Of a stretch of DNA of 64,000 nt, positions 34,586 through 43,142 are shown in pieces. The DNA lies in the NCBI GenBank assembly GCA_963707125.1, contig CAVPOU010000015.1, positions 62,001 through 126,000 of the forward strand. The letters run 5' to 3'. The DNA is from CAVPDE01 sp963707125 (lineage in GTDB: Bacteria; Desulfobacterota; DSM-4660; Desulfatiglandales; HGW-15). The notes beneath the pieces are model-generated. The model saw only the letters and a program-made list of their open reading frames with translations, was not told the origin of the DNA and made no database searches. Made by a program: the position numbers and the translations under genes. Positions within the stretch are counted from its first letter, which is position 1. Every line of letters begins with the position of its first letter.

Positions 34586-36994
34586 TTAACGGAAGCTCTT
34601 GATCTGAAATCCCTCTTGCCCGGTGGTGACTTCAATGGCACCGATTTCGTCCATCCTCAAAATCCTGCACCCTGCGCCTCTGAGCCTTCTGAGGATCTCC
34701 TGGCTGGGGAAGCCGAAAGGGTTGTCTTTTCCAGAGGAGATGATGCATGCCTCGGGGCTCACTGCTTCAAGAAACGCCGCTGAGCAGGAGCTTTTGCTTC
34801 CATGGTGGGGAGCAAGAAGAATGTCGCTTTTCAATTTAGAGCCTGACCTGGAAACGAGCATTTGCTCCCCCGTGGCCTCAAGGTCCCCTGGGAAAAGGAA
34901 AGAGGTTCCTCCATAAGATATCCTCATGACCAGGGAGTTGTCGTTGGACTTTCGCGATAAAAACCCTTCTCCGGGATGAAGGATTTCTACAAGGACCCCG
35001 GAGATCTCTCTTCCCTCCTTCAAATCCGCAGGAGTCCTTCTTCTGATTCCCTTTGCCTCGAGGAGAGCCGTGAGTTTCTGGAAGTCAGGGGATTGCAATT
35101 CCTCGCCGTTGTGCCAGAATTCCTTTGGCTTAAAATGGTCCGCAATAAAAAGAAGACCTTCCATGTGATCCGCCTCCGGATGAGTCAGCACGAGGGTGTC
35201 GATCCTGAGGATTTTTGACCGGAGAAGAAAAGGAGCAATCACCATCTCCCCTATGTCGAAATCGCTCCCCGGAAATCCACCTCCATCGATCAGCATCCTC
35301 TCCGAGCCTGGAAACTGGACCAGGGCAGCATTCCCCTGTCCCACATCAAGGTAAGTCACCTTCAGTGAGGGATTGAAGTGCGTCCGGTAAGTCCAGAAAG
35401 CCATGTCTCCTGCCAGAATCAGCAATACAAAAACTAAACCGACCCTCGCCCATCTCAGACGCCTCAGTGAAAAAAGGCAGAAGAGGAACGCATAGAAAAG
35501 AAGGATTTCCGTGAAGTTCGGCCTGAACACCTGCACCTCCGGCCCCGGAAAGCGACTCCAGTAGTCGACATAATCCATCATCCGGTCCAGGCCCCATGCT
35601 GCAACCGCGAGGATGGAATCGGCCAGAGCCTGGGATAAAGGCAGACAGGCGGAAGCCAGGAGTCCGAGGGGGAGGATGCATACTCCCATAATAGGCAGCG
35701 CCGTCATATTGGCCAGAAGGCTCACCAGAGAAACCCGGTGAAAATAGAAGGAGGTGATGGGAAGAAGAAAGAGCATTGCTGAGATCGTCACAGAGGCGAG
35801 CCCGCAGAAATACACGTAGAAGCGATACAGGACCCCCTTCCTGATGTCGTAAGCTTTGAAGGAAATCACGGAGAAGATCCACGGCGCCAGCCAGAGAATT
35901 CCCACGACCGCCAGAAAAGAGAGCTGAAAGGAGATCGCGAAAATCGCATGAGGATCCACGGCAAGCACGACGAGAGCGGTCAAAGCAAGCGTTGACCACA
36001 CGTCTTTTTCCCTAGCCAGGATCATTGAAAAAAGAAAGGCGAGAACCATCATCATGGATCGCTGGCTGGGCACCTGGAAGCCCGCAAGGCAAGTGTAAGC
36101 GATCACAGGGAAGCAGGTGATAAGAGCGGCCGTCTTTCGCAGGTCTGTTCGAAGAGCCAATTCGTAGGACAGACAAAGGCCCCTCTTGATCAGAGCAAAA
36201 CAGAACCAGGCCACCAGCGCAACATGAAGCCCTGAAACCGAGAGAACGTGCCCCAGTCCCGTGACCGTAAACAATTCCCTGAGATCGGGCCGGACGCCCT
36301 CCTGCTCACCGAGAATCAACGCTTGAAAAAGAGCCTGGTTTCTGGGAGAGAGGCGTTCGGCAAAGAACTCTCTGATGGGCTTACGCGCCCTCTCGATCAG
36401 CTCAAAAGGAAAACCGAGGTCCCCTTTTCCCATGGGAACGATCCGCCTTCCCTCTGTCACTGAAGCGGAGCAGGAGAGGCCTCTGGTTTCCATGGCCAGC
36501 GCATAATCATACCGGCCCGGGTTGTTGAAATTGCTGAAAGCCCTGAGCCTTGCCGGAAAAAGGATCCTGTCTCCCGGGGCAAGGGCTGTCTCCGGTTTGT
36601 AAACGGTGACCCGGATTTTTTCTCCAGCGGCCTTTCCCTCCTCCGCACCATGGAGTCGATCGACCCTTACGACGGCTCTCGCAGCCTCTTCCCAGAAGAT
36701 CGGCGGTTCGAGGACGGTGCCTTCTAGGGTGACTCGCGCTCGTTGTTCAGCGAGAGCGACAAGCTCTGAACTCCGGCGGTTGCTCAACTCGAGAAGGGAG
36801 CCGGCAAAGAAGAACAGGAAAAGAGAGAGAGGATACTTTGCCCCGGCCGGAACCAGAAGGGAGAGGATCAGGAGGACAACGAATAAAGCCGCGGGGACGA
36901 TTCTGAGGGCGGAGTCGCCAGGCAGGCTGAAAAAACTGGCAAGCAGTCCGGCAATGAATGCGAACAGCATCGGAACAAGGGGACGGAGAGGCAT
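34586..36994 (-). CDS. comEC: ComEC/Rec2-type DNA internalisation protein
   Basis: An 802-aa protein with the full family order: N-terminal membrane segments plus an OB-like DUF4131 region, the Competence membrane domain around residues 215-480 (LGHVLSVSGLHVALVAWFCF and QVPSQRSMMMVLAFLF), and a C-terminal metallo-beta-lactamase-like domain (VTYLDVGQGNAALVQFPGS, then TLVLTHPEADHMEG). It should form the inner-membrane channel for single-stranded DNA in transformation, with the C-terminal domain as a possible nuclease. No comEA or comF is adjacent; the PilB genes in this window could supply the pilus part. Confidence 0.92.
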   Translation of the reverse strand: MPLRPLVPMLFAFIAGLLASFFSLPGDSALRIVPAALFVVLLILSLLVPAGAKYPLSLFLFFFAGSLLELSNRRSSELVALAEQRARVTLEGTVLEPPIFWEEAARAVVRVDRLHGAEEGKAAGEKIRVTVYKPETALAPGDRILFPARLRAFSNFNNPGRYDYALAMETRGLSCSASVTEGRRIVPMGKGDLGFPFELIERARKPIREFFAERLSPRNQALFQALILGEQEGVRPDLRELFTVTGLGHVLSVSGLHVALVAWFCFALIKRGLCLSYELALRTDLRKTAALITCFPVIAYTCLAGFQVPSQRSMMMVLAFLFSMILAREKDVWSTLALTALVVLAVDPHAIFAISFQLSFLAVVGILWLAPWIFSVISFKAYDIRKGVLYRFYVYFCGLASVTISAMLFLLPITSFYFHRVSLVSLLANMTALPIMGVCILPLGLLASACLPLSQALADSILAVAAWGLDRMMDYVDYWSRFPGPEVQVFRPNFTEILLFYAFLFCLFSLRRLRWARVGLVFVLLILAGDMAFWTYRTHFNPSLKVTYLDVGQGNAALVQFPGSERMLIDGGGFPGSDFDIGEMVIAPFLLRSKILRIDTLVLTHPEADHMEGLLFIADHFKPKEFWHNGEELQSPDFQKLTALLEAKGIRRRTPADLKEGREISGVLVEILHPGEGFLSRKSNDNSLVMRISYGGTSFLFPGDLEATGEQMLVSRSGSKLKSDILLAPHHGSKSSCSAAFLEAVSPEACIISSGKDNPFGFPSQEILRRLRGAGCRILRMDEIGAIEVTTGQEGFQIKSFR

Positions 36995-37044
36995 GTTAAA
37001 ATCTTAGAAAAAGAGTTTTTCGCAATTTACGGAGAAGTTTTTGA

Positions 37045-37239
37045 TGGGGCATTGGTGTCTTTTCTGAAGTGACTGGCGGGAGGGCGCTGTCTTTTCATGA
37101 CTTATCTTTGGGGGAAGCCCCGGCTCCACTTCCGAAGGAAGGGGAGAACGGCGGAGGGGGCAAGTTTCCCTCGCAGATAAGTCATAGAAAAGACCAGCCC
37201 GGGAGCCCTTGGAACGAAAGAAAAGATACCAATGCCCCA
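37045..37239. repeat. 195-bp imperfect palindrome between comEC and murA
   Basis: The outer arms of 21 bases (37045-37065 against 37219-37239) differ at one position. Inner arms (37089-37107 against 37175-37194) match except for a one-base gap. The centre is G-rich. The whole could form a long cruciform or RNA hairpin. It fills the 278-base gap between the two minus-strand genes. It has no clear target duplication, so its nature (element or regulatory structure) is open. Confidence 0.7.
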
Positions 37240-37272
37240 CTTATCCAGTTTGGTCGCTATCAGAGGCCTGCA

Positions 37273-38532
37273 CTAGGCTTTTTCCCGCCATATTTTGGCC
37301 CCCAGGGATTGAAACTTCTTCTCCAGGGCCTCATAACCTCTGTCCAAATGATAGATCCTGTTCACCTCGGTCGTGCCCTCTTGAGCTACGAGTCCTGCAA
37401 GGATCAGAGAGGCACTGGCCCTGAGATCCGTCGCCATCACCGGCGCAGCCAGAAGGCGTTCTTTCCCTCTCACCAGGGCCTGATTCCCATGGATCGCGAT
37501 ATCCGCGCCCAGGCGTTTGAGTTCGCTCACGTGGATGAACCTGTTTTCAAAGATGGTCTCCCGGATGATGCTCGACCCTTTCGCGATGCACATGAGAGAC
37601 ATGAACTGGGCCTGGAGATCCGTGGGAAAGCCCGGAAAGGGCCGCGTTTCTATATCCGCGCTTTGGACCGAGTCCGAGCCCTTAACATAAACTCCCCTTT
37701 CGGTCGGAGTGATCTCCGCGCCGACGGATTGCAACTTCTCCATGACCGCTGCCACGTGGTCCAGCCGGCATCCTTCAATATGGACTTCGCCCCGGGTCAT
37801 GGCCGCTGCAATCATGAAGGTCCCTGTTTCAATCCTGTCCGGTATGATCTCGTGCTCCTGCACAGGGGCCAAATCTTCCTGTCCCCGGATCACAATCGTG
37901 TCGGTGCCGTCCCCTTCGATCTCCGCGCCCATGCCTCTCAGCATGTCCGCGAGATCTTGCACTTCCGGTTCCTTGGCTGCATTTCGCAGGACCGTTTGAC
38001 CTCGAGCTCTTGCCCCGGCCATCATGATGTTCTCTGTCCCAGTGACCGTGGGGATATCGAAAAAGACTTCCGCTCCTTTGAGTCGTTGAACCTCGGCGTT
38101 AATGTAGCCCTTCTTGAGGAACATCTGCACGCCCATGGCCCCAAGGGCCTTGAGATGAAGATCAACCGGCCTGGCTCCGATCGCACACCCTCCCGGCAAA
38201 GAGATCCGCGCCCTGCCCAGCCTTGCCAGGAGAGGCCCCAACAAAAGGATAGAGGCTCTCATCGTCTTCACAAGATCGTAGGAGGCAATGTACTTGTCCA
38301 GATTCTCGGAGTTCACCGCCAGGACACCGTTCTCCTCCTGGAAAACAACGCCCATCCTGGACATGATCAGTTTAATGGTGTGGACGTCCTTGAGGTTGGG
38401 GATGCGCTTCAATCGGTGCCACCCCCCTGTGAGAAGGCAGGCGGCGATGACGGGGAGCGCGGCATTTTTTGCTCCGCTCACCCTTACCGTGCCCTTGAGA
38501 GGATATCCTCCTTCGATGAGAATTCGATCCAT
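37273..38532 (-). CDS. murA: UDP-N-acetylglucosamine 1-carboxyvinyltransferase
   Basis: A 419-aa enzyme for the first committed step of peptidoglycan synthesis, transferring enolpyruvate from PEP to UDP-GlcNAc. It opens with IEGGYPLKGTVRVSGAKNAA (Lys22 and Asn23 of the active site). The catalytic loop is LPGGCAIGARPVD with Cys116, the residue alkylated by fosfomycin, and the C-terminus has the expected RAGAALILAGLVA-type block (here RASASLILAGLVAQE). Length is standard. It is a single gene with no coupled partner. Confidence 0.96.
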   Translation of the reverse strand: MDRILIEGGYPLKGTVRVSGAKNAALPVIAACLLTGGWHRLKRIPNLKDVHTIKLIMSRMGVVFQEENGVLAVNSENLDKYIASYDLVKTMRASILLLGPLLARLGRARISLPGGCAIGARPVDLHLKALGAMGVQMFLKKGYINAEVQRLKGAEVFFDIPTVTGTENIMMAGARARGQTVLRNAAKEPEVQDLADMLRGMGAEIEGDGTDTIVIRGQEDLAPVQEHEIIPDRIETGTFMIAAAMTRGEVHIEGCRLDHVAAVMEKLQSVGAEITPTERGVYVKGSDSVQSADIETRPFPGFPTDLQAQFMSLMCIAKGSSIIRETIFENRFIHVSELKRLGADIAIHGNQALVRGKERLLAAPVMATDLRASASLILAGLVAQEGTTEVNRIYHLDRGYEALEKKFQSLGAKIWREKA

Positions 38533-38663
38533 GGATTAAGCTTTCCCGGCCAAAAAAAAAGAAGAGATGCGCCTTTGTGTTGAAGTAATCTATAATAACC
38601 CCTGTCCGCGGTCAACGGATTTGACCCGTCCTTTTTTTTGTGGCGTCGAATTAGCTTTTTGAA

Positions 38664-39176
38664 ATGGTCATGAGAAAGGCCATCCCCATTTTATTTCAGA
38701 AAGCTAACATGTTAATTCCTATGGAAGATCGGTTCGTGGCAGAAGCAATGTTAGGGAAACTCGCCAAATGGCTGAGGATGATGGGCTATGATATTCTTTA
38801 TCAGCGCTCGTATCGAGAAGAAGACCTGGCCCGCCTTCTGCTCGGCGGAAGGAGGTTATTGTCTCGTCGCTTTAAGGCACTGGCGCGCCACCCTGGAGTT
38901 TTACTCCTTCGATCCGACCATGTGGGTGAGCAGCTCAAGGAACTCAAAAGCCTTGGTTGCCTCAAACTGGACCGCTCGCGGTTCTTCACCAGATGCCTGC
39001 TCTGCAACGTGCCACTTAAGGATGCAGACCCTGAGGCTGCCGGGTCGACTTTGCCGGATTATGTCTTTCACGAAAACCCATCAGAAATTCGTTTCTGCCC
39101 TGAGTGTGGTCGTTTTTTCTGGCCTGGAACGCACAGGAACAGGATGTTGAAACAGTTGGAGGAGTGGGGGTTATAA
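38664..39176 (+). CDS. Mut7-C RNase-domain protein with zinc ribbon
   Basis: The domain starts at MEDRFVAEAMLGKLAKWLRMMGYD, which sets 38721 as the likely functional start; the longer frame from 38664 adds 19 residues and neither has a good ribosome site. The first part is a PIN-like Mut7-C domain (Asp/Glu and GKLAKWLRMMGYD conserved). The second is a zinc ribbon with CLLC (residues about 112-115) and CPEC. Proteins of this family are predicted RNA nucleases; substrates are not known. It stands alone between murA and the small basic gene. Confidence 0.8.
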   Translation: MVMRKAIPILFQKANMLIPMEDRFVAEAMLGKLAKWLRMMGYDILYQRSYREEDLARLLLGGRRLLSRRFKALARHPGVLLLRSDHVGEQLKELKSLGCLKLDRSRFFTRCLLCNVPLKDADPEAAGSTLPDYVFHENPSEIRFCPECGRFFWPGTHRNRMLKQLEEWGL

Positions 39177-39258
39177 GGGGGAGGAAAAAGACAAAAGGGC
39201 ACCACTTCGCCACGGGTGCCCTCGTGTCACTTTCTTGCAGAATCTGAACCGGTTGGCC

Positions 39259-39462
39259 TTATCTTCTTTTTCTTGCCGCTTTTCTTCTGGCCGGAGCCTT
39301 TTTCTTGGCCTTTGGTTTGGCCTTTTTCGCAGCTTGAGCTTTCTTGTGCTGGGCTTCTAATCCTTTGATCTTTTTCTTTGTCGCTGCGAGCTCTTTAACA
39401 AATTTTGCAAGTTTTTTCTTTGCTAGCCCCATTCTGTATTGAATTTGTCCAGCGGTTGCCAT
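39259..39462 (-). CDS. Small Lys/Ala-rich basic protein
   Basis: A 67-aa protein with GGAAAGGAG seven bases before the ATG. Residues 1-40 suggest a short amphipathic coiled coil (AKKKLAKFVKELAATKKKIK). The tail (KKAKPKAKKKAPARRKAARK) is like eukaryotic histone H1 or bacterial H1-like tails. It is probably a nucleic-acid-binding protein. A good promoter precedes it. Too short and low in complexity for a firm family call. Confidence 0.7.
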   Translation of the reverse strand: MATAGQIQYRMGLAKKKLAKFVKELAATKKKIKGLEAQHKKAQAAKKAKPKAKKKAPARRKAARKRR

Positions 39463-39509
39463 ACTCTCTCCTTTCCTGTTGTTTTAATTAAAAACCTATT
39501 TAGTGATAG

Positions 39510-39538
39510 AGAATATTTCATAATCGATTAAAAGTCAA
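39510..39538 (-). promoter_or_regulatory. Sigma70-type promoter for the small basic protein
   Basis: On the minus strand TTGACT (39533-39538) and TATTCT (39510-39515) are separated by 17 bases in a strongly AT-rich region. The ATG lies about 48 bases downstream. The surrounding 160 bases hold no gene. Confidence 0.5.
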
Positions 39539-39625
39539 CAAAATTTATAGATTCAATAACAAATCAATTGTAAACGATCGTAAGTAACCTTACGTGGAGC
39601 TTTCTAGCCATCGAGAAATCCAAAA

Positions 39626-40213
39626 TTACTTTCTTGAGCATTCCTTTTCGAAGATGACCGTATGCCTTTCAGATCGTTTTCCCGGCAAAGAATAGGAAAG
39701 CATTTTGGACACCCGGAGGTGATGATCCGCCACCGAGCGCTCACTCTCCTTTAAGCTCTCTTCCGCCCGGGCTCCCAAATAAACAACAAGAAAACCCCCC
39801 TGATTCACCAAGGGAGCACACCAGTCAAGGGTCTTCCCTAACTCCGCCACGGCTCTCGCAGTGACCATGTCGTATTGAGTCTCCCTCGGAAGGTGCTCGA
39901 CACGGCTCTTGATGGTCTGAACCCCTTTCAGCTTGATCAGCCGAATGACGTGCCTGAGGAAGCTCGCTTTCTTCGAGTTCGGTTCCAGCAGAAAAACTTC
40001 TCGCTGCGGACAATGAATCTTGAGAGGCAATCCCGGAAGACCAGCGCCGGAGCCTACATCGAGGAGATTCCCTTCTCCGGGTAAAAAGGGGGACGGAAGC
40101 AGGGAATCAAGGAACAGCTCAATAACGATGCGCTTTCGCTCCTCCAAACCGGTCAAGTTGAATCTCCGGTTCCAGGACCACAACTCTTCCAGGTAGATGC
40201 GGAAAGAATCCAA
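39626..40213 (-). CDS. rsmG: 16S rRNA (guanine-N7)-methyltransferase RsmG, start uncertain
   Basis: The 195-aa frame has the RsmG methyltransferase core: NLLDVGSGAGLPGLPLKIHC (SAM site), EPNSKKASFLRHV and MVTARAVAELGKTLDW. It methylates G527 of 16S rRNA. The frame starts at a TTG, but upstream codons in the same phase (IHILFQSAAHFGIELTDREL) look like the real N-terminus and lack an ATG. One extra G would create ATGGAAGAGATCC near 40275 with AGGGGAAGG before it. A one-base loss at the true start is therefore likely, or a non-standard start is used. Confidence 0.88.
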   Translation of the reverse strand: MDSFRIYLEELWSWNRRFNLTGLEERKRIVIELFLDSLLPSPFLPGEGNLLDVGSGAGLPGLPLKIHCPQREVFLLEPNSKKASFLRHVIRLIKLKGVQTIKSRVEHLPRETQYDMVTARAVAELGKTLDWCAPLVNQGGFLVVYLGARAEESLKESERSVADHHLRVSKMLSYSLPGKRSERHTVIFEKECSRK

Positions 40214-40287
40214 CTCGCGATCGGTCAGTTCTATTCCAAAATGCGCAGCACTCTGGAAAAGAATATGGATCTCTTCATGCCTTCCCC

Positions 40288-40944
40288 TCAGACAATGACC
40301 CTCCTTTTAATGATGCTCACCGCCTCCTCGGGCTTGTCCACAATATGGAAGATGTCGAGATCTGAGGAGGAAATGAATTTGGCTTTGAGCAGGGTCTCCT
40401 TCATCCAATCGATGAGACCTTTCCAGTATCGCGAATCCACAAGGACAACCGGAAAGGATCGAATTCTTTTGGTCTGGATCAGAGTGAGAGCTTCGAAGAG
40501 CTCGTCAAGCGTGCCAAACCCACCGGGCATGATGACATAAGCGACCGCATATTTGACGAACATGACTTTCCTGATGAAAAAATACTTGTAGTCAAGGCGG
40601 ATGTTCGCATATTTGTTCGGTTTCTGTTCCCTGGGAAGGCGGATGTTCAGTCCGACGGACTTGCCTCCCCCTTCCGCAGCCCCTTTGTTGGCAGCCTCCA
40701 TGACACCTGGCCCCCCTCCTGAAATGACATTGAACTCGTTTTTCGCGAGCAAGCGAGCCAGCTTTTCTGTTGTTTTGTAAATGGGGCTGTTTCGACCAAC
40801 CCTGGCTGAGCCGAAAATGGTAACCGCCGGATAGACCTCAGGCAGAACCTCAAAGCCCTCTACGAATTCCGCCATGATGTGAAACATTCTCCACGTGTCA
40901 TGCTTGGTGATCTCATCCACGATGAACTGCTTTTCCCGATTCAT
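40288..40944 (-). CDS. LOG-family (TIGR00730-type) nucleotide phosphoribohydrolase
   Basis: A 218-aa Rossmann-fold protein with the two family motifs: SGGGPGVMEAANKGAAEGGG and MPGGFGTLDELFEALTLIQT (PGGxGTxxE). Related proteins cleave nucleoside 5'-monophosphates or release active cytokinin (LOG). In bacteria they act in nucleotide turnover. It lies just upstream of rsmG on the same strand, and the two are probably co-transcribed, with the rsmG start next to its stop. Confidence 0.9.
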   Translation of the reverse strand: MNREKQFIVDEITKHDTWRMFHIMAEFVEGFEVLPEVYPAVTIFGSARVGRNSPIYKTTEKLARLLAKNEFNVISGGGPGVMEAANKGAAEGGGKSVGLNIRLPREQKPNKYANIRLDYKYFFIRKVMFVKYAVAYVIMPGGFGTLDELFEALTLIQTKRIRSFPVVLVDSRYWKGLIDWMKETLLKAKFISSSDLDIFHIVDKPEEAVSIIKRRVIV

Positions 40945-41080
40945 ATTGCCCTCTCCCTATCCCCAATCCACATAAGAATTTCGTTGATTTTTGGAGGCCT
41001 ATCCATTAGCTTTTGCCGCAGTCATCATAGGCGCCGGCCCTATCCCTGTCAAGGCAGAGCGAGGACTTGCGATCTCGTTC

Positions 41081-41108
41081 TTGACGGGTCGTCACTGGAC
41101 ATGATAAT
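41081..41108 (+). promoter_or_regulatory. Sigma70-type promoter for the XRE-cupin gene
   Basis: TTGACG (41081-41086), a 16-base spacer and GATAAT (41103-41108), 44 bases before the ATG at 41152. The best match in the gap between the divergent genes. Confidence 0.45.
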
Positions 41109-41151
41109 CATAAAAGAGATCCTTGTATTTCAATCAAACAGGGGATGACCC

Positions 41152-41850
41152 ATGACCGAAGAGAAAGATAAGAGCAAGGGATCAGAAGGGTACGATGATT
41201 TCCTTGTCCATGTGAGCCAGTTCACAAGCAGGGATGAGGAAAAGGCTTTCATGGAGAGCATCGGCCAGGAAGCCCCCCAAGAAGACCTTGCGGTTGACGT
41301 AGGCGAACGGGTGAAAAGGGTCAGGGAAAAGCGAGGTCTAAGCTTGCTGGATATTTCCCGGCGTACAGGCATCGATGTCTCCCTCCTTTCCGAAATCGAA
41401 GAAGGGCAAAGCGCTCCACCCCTTGGAACGGTTATCAAACTGGCCAAGGCCCTGGAAATGAAAATGGGTTACTTCATTTCAGGGGACGAACTCAGGCCTT
41501 TCACCATCGTCCACAGAGGGGACCGCAAGGTGGTCTCTCGATACGACTCAAAGAGAGACAAGCATTATGGGTATGGATATGAATCCCTTGCCCCGTACAA
41601 AAAGGACCGCCACATGGAGCCCTTTCTGGTCACCCTGCAGCCCGCAACCACAGAAGAAGAAAGGTCCGCCCATGACGGCCAGGAATTCATTTTTGTCTTG
41701 ACCGGCAGCATGGAAGTCCGGCTTGGCGAGGAGATCCATGTGCTTGAGCCAGGGGATGCGATTTATTATGACTCCACGGTTCCTCACCTCGTAAAGTGCC
41801 ACGGCCAGGAAACGACCAGGATCCTGGCTGTTCTTTATACTGAAAAGTGA
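41152..41850 (+). CDS. XRE-type transcription regulator with cupin domain
   Basis: A 232-aa protein. A helix-turn-helix covers residues about 45-105 (VGERVKRVREKRGLSLLDIS, then RRTGIDVSLLSEIEEG). A C-terminal cupin covers about 155-230 (HDGQEFIFVLTGSMEVRLGE, then EPGDAIYYDSTVPH). This architecture is shared with regulators such as SutR/PuuR, which sense a small ligand in the cupin and repress or activate nearby genes. It has its own promoter. The target and ligand are unknown. The first 40 residues are an acidic extension. Confidence 0.9.
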   Translation: MTEEKDKSKGSEGYDDFLVHVSQFTSRDEEKAFMESIGQEAPQEDLAVDVGERVKRVREKRGLSLLDISRRTGIDVSLLSEIEEGQSAPPLGTVIKLAKALEMKMGYFISGDELRPFTIVHRGDRKVVSRYDSKRDKHYGYGYESLAPYKKDRHMEPFLVTLQPATTEEERSAHDGQEFIFVLTGSMEVRLGEEIHVLEPGDAIYYDSTVPHLVKCHGQETTRILAVLYTEK

Positions 41851-41869
41851 CGGCTTCGTAAGAAGTCGT

Positions 41870-41942
41870 CACCCCGGTGAAAATCGGGGTCCAGACATTG
41901 TGCAAGTGCTCGAAGAACCTGGATTCCGGCTTTCGCCGGAAT
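41870..41942. repeat. Two small palindromes of a dispersed-repeat type
   Basis: CCCCG at 41870-41875 pairs with CGGGG near 41884-41888, and ATTCCGGC (41923-41930) pairs with GCCGGAAT (41935-41942). The surrounding text (GGCTTCGTAAGAAGTCGTCA and CTGGATTCCGGCTTTCGCCG) resembles dispersed intergenic repeats of deltaproteobacteria. They fill the gap after the XRE-cupin gene and may also help end its transcript. Confidence 0.55.
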
Positions 41943-42077
41943 GACGAGAAACGAGGGTATTCGGCTTTTTGCGAATTCATCAAATAGTGATCACTCTGTT
42001 TTCGTTCGACGTTAGCAGGCTGGTGCAAAGGGAAAGAGGATCAAGAAACACCTGAGATTTTTTGGAGGTAATGATTC

Positions 42078-42494
42078 TTGATCGTATTTGACTTAGAGTG
42101 CGGGCATGGACATCGTTTTGAGGGCTGGTTCAACAATACCGCTTCCTTTGAAGAACAGAACCTCAAGAAGTTGGTGACCTGCCCCATTTGCAGCGATACC
42201 CAAGTGCGAAGGGTGCTCTCTCCGGTTGCCACCAAGACGGCCCGGTCTGAACCGGAAAAAAGGCCGGATCAAATCGACTACCGACGCCTCGCGAAGGAGA
42301 TTGTCGACTATGTGAACACACATTTCGAGGATGTGGGGCCCAACTTCTCAAAAGAGGCTCTAAAAATGCAATACGGCGTCAGTGAAAAGAAGAACATCAA
42401 GGGATCCGCTACCGCGGACGAAGAGAAGATGCTGCGAGATGAAAAAATCGACTTTTTCAAGCTTCCCATTCCAAGAACAGACGACAAGAACTAA
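42078..42494 (+). CDS. DUF1178 family protein
   Basis: Uses a TTG start with GGAGG ten bases before it; an ATG at 42071 is in another phase. The 138-aa product begins with MIVFDLECGHGHRFEGWFNN, the family's usual opening. It has a zinc-finger-like pair (LVTCPICSDTQV together with ECGHGH). The middle is polar and the end helical (IDYRRLAKEIVDYV). Function of the family is not known. Confidence 0.88.
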   Translation: MIVFDLECGHGHRFEGWFNNTASFEEQNLKKLVTCPICSDTQVRRVLSPVATKTARSEPEKRPDQIDYRRLAKEIVDYVNTHFEDVGPNFSKEALKMQYGVSEKKNIKGSATADEEKMLRDEKIDFFKLPIPRTDDKN

Positions 42495-42565
42495 ATTTGA
42501 CTTTTCGCATCGAAAATTATAAAGTTGTTTGCATTTAGACGGGGATCTTTCAGTAAGACACTCCT

Positions 42566-42928
42566 ATGGGAAAACCTCCAAAGGGTAAAATTGTTGCCGT
42601 CCTTGTGATCAGTCTTCTGGTCATTGGCTTTTTTCTGAGCATTTACATCACGCTCGATGAAAGAATCCCCGGAAATGCTGTGGTCGTCGTTACGACAGAG
42701 GACAAACGGTACCACTCCATTCATTTTGATCATGTCTGCGTTGCCGGCAAAACAGCCCAGACCATGACTCTATCCGAGGCAGAGGCCAAGGAGTTTAAAC
42801 CCCATTCCTACTGTGAGGAACTCGGGTATTTCAGGGGCAATCGGCAATTCCTGTTTCACCATCTTTTGTCAAAGCTCGGGTTTCCCGTCAACAGCCGATG
42901 GGACAGGAATGGGAACTGGTTGTGGTAA
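42566..42928 (+). CDS. Membrane-anchored small protein, unknown
   Basis: A 120-aa frame with one N-terminal transmembrane segment (residues 9-29, VAVLVISLLVIGFFLSIYI) and a small extracytoplasmic domain with two Cys (DHVCVAGKTAQ and HSYCEELGYF) that could form a disulfide. The C-terminus is aromatic and basic. No family recognised. No strong ribosome site; CACTCCT precedes the ATG. It lies between DUF1178 and the PP2C scrap. Confidence 0.6.
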   Translation: MGKPPKGKIVAVLVISLLVIGFFLSIYITLDERIPGNAVVVVTTEDKRYHSIHFDHVCVAGKTAQTMTLSEAEAKEFKPHSYCEELGYFRGNRQFLFHHLLSKLGFPVNSRWDRNGNWLW

Positions 42929-43022
42929 ACCTTTCAGCACAGACTTCACCCTAGAACTTCCCCGAGAGAAGATCCTTCATCGCAACGTCTGCGGGCATTC
43001 CGTGCTTCACCTGTCCATTCAA

Positions 43023-43121
43023 GACGGAGCCCTTTACAAGATTGGCCTCTCTTTGGTCCTGAAGGCGAACCTGGCAGGCGGACGAGATGACACCACCGTC
43101 ATCCTGATCGCCTTTTCTTAG
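43023..43121 (+). pseudogene. PP2C-type phosphatase C-terminal fragment
   Basis: The phase gives DGALYKIGLSLVLKANLAGG, then RDDTTVILIAFS and a stop. The end is the typical last strand of PP2C/Stp phosphatases (A-N-x-x-G-G-R-D-N-x-T-V-I-L-V). The preceding domain is missing; upstream codons in this phase do not look like PP2C. It lies 21 bases before an FHA-cyclase gene. PP2C and FHA genes commonly pair, so a phosphatase gene was probably deleted here. Confidence 0.45.
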
Positions 43122-43142
43122 AAACCACGGAGAATATCGTCC

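Noticed and set aside
37069..38583. 504-codon open frame opposite murA
   Set aside because: Overlaps the whole of murA in antisense and has no family features.
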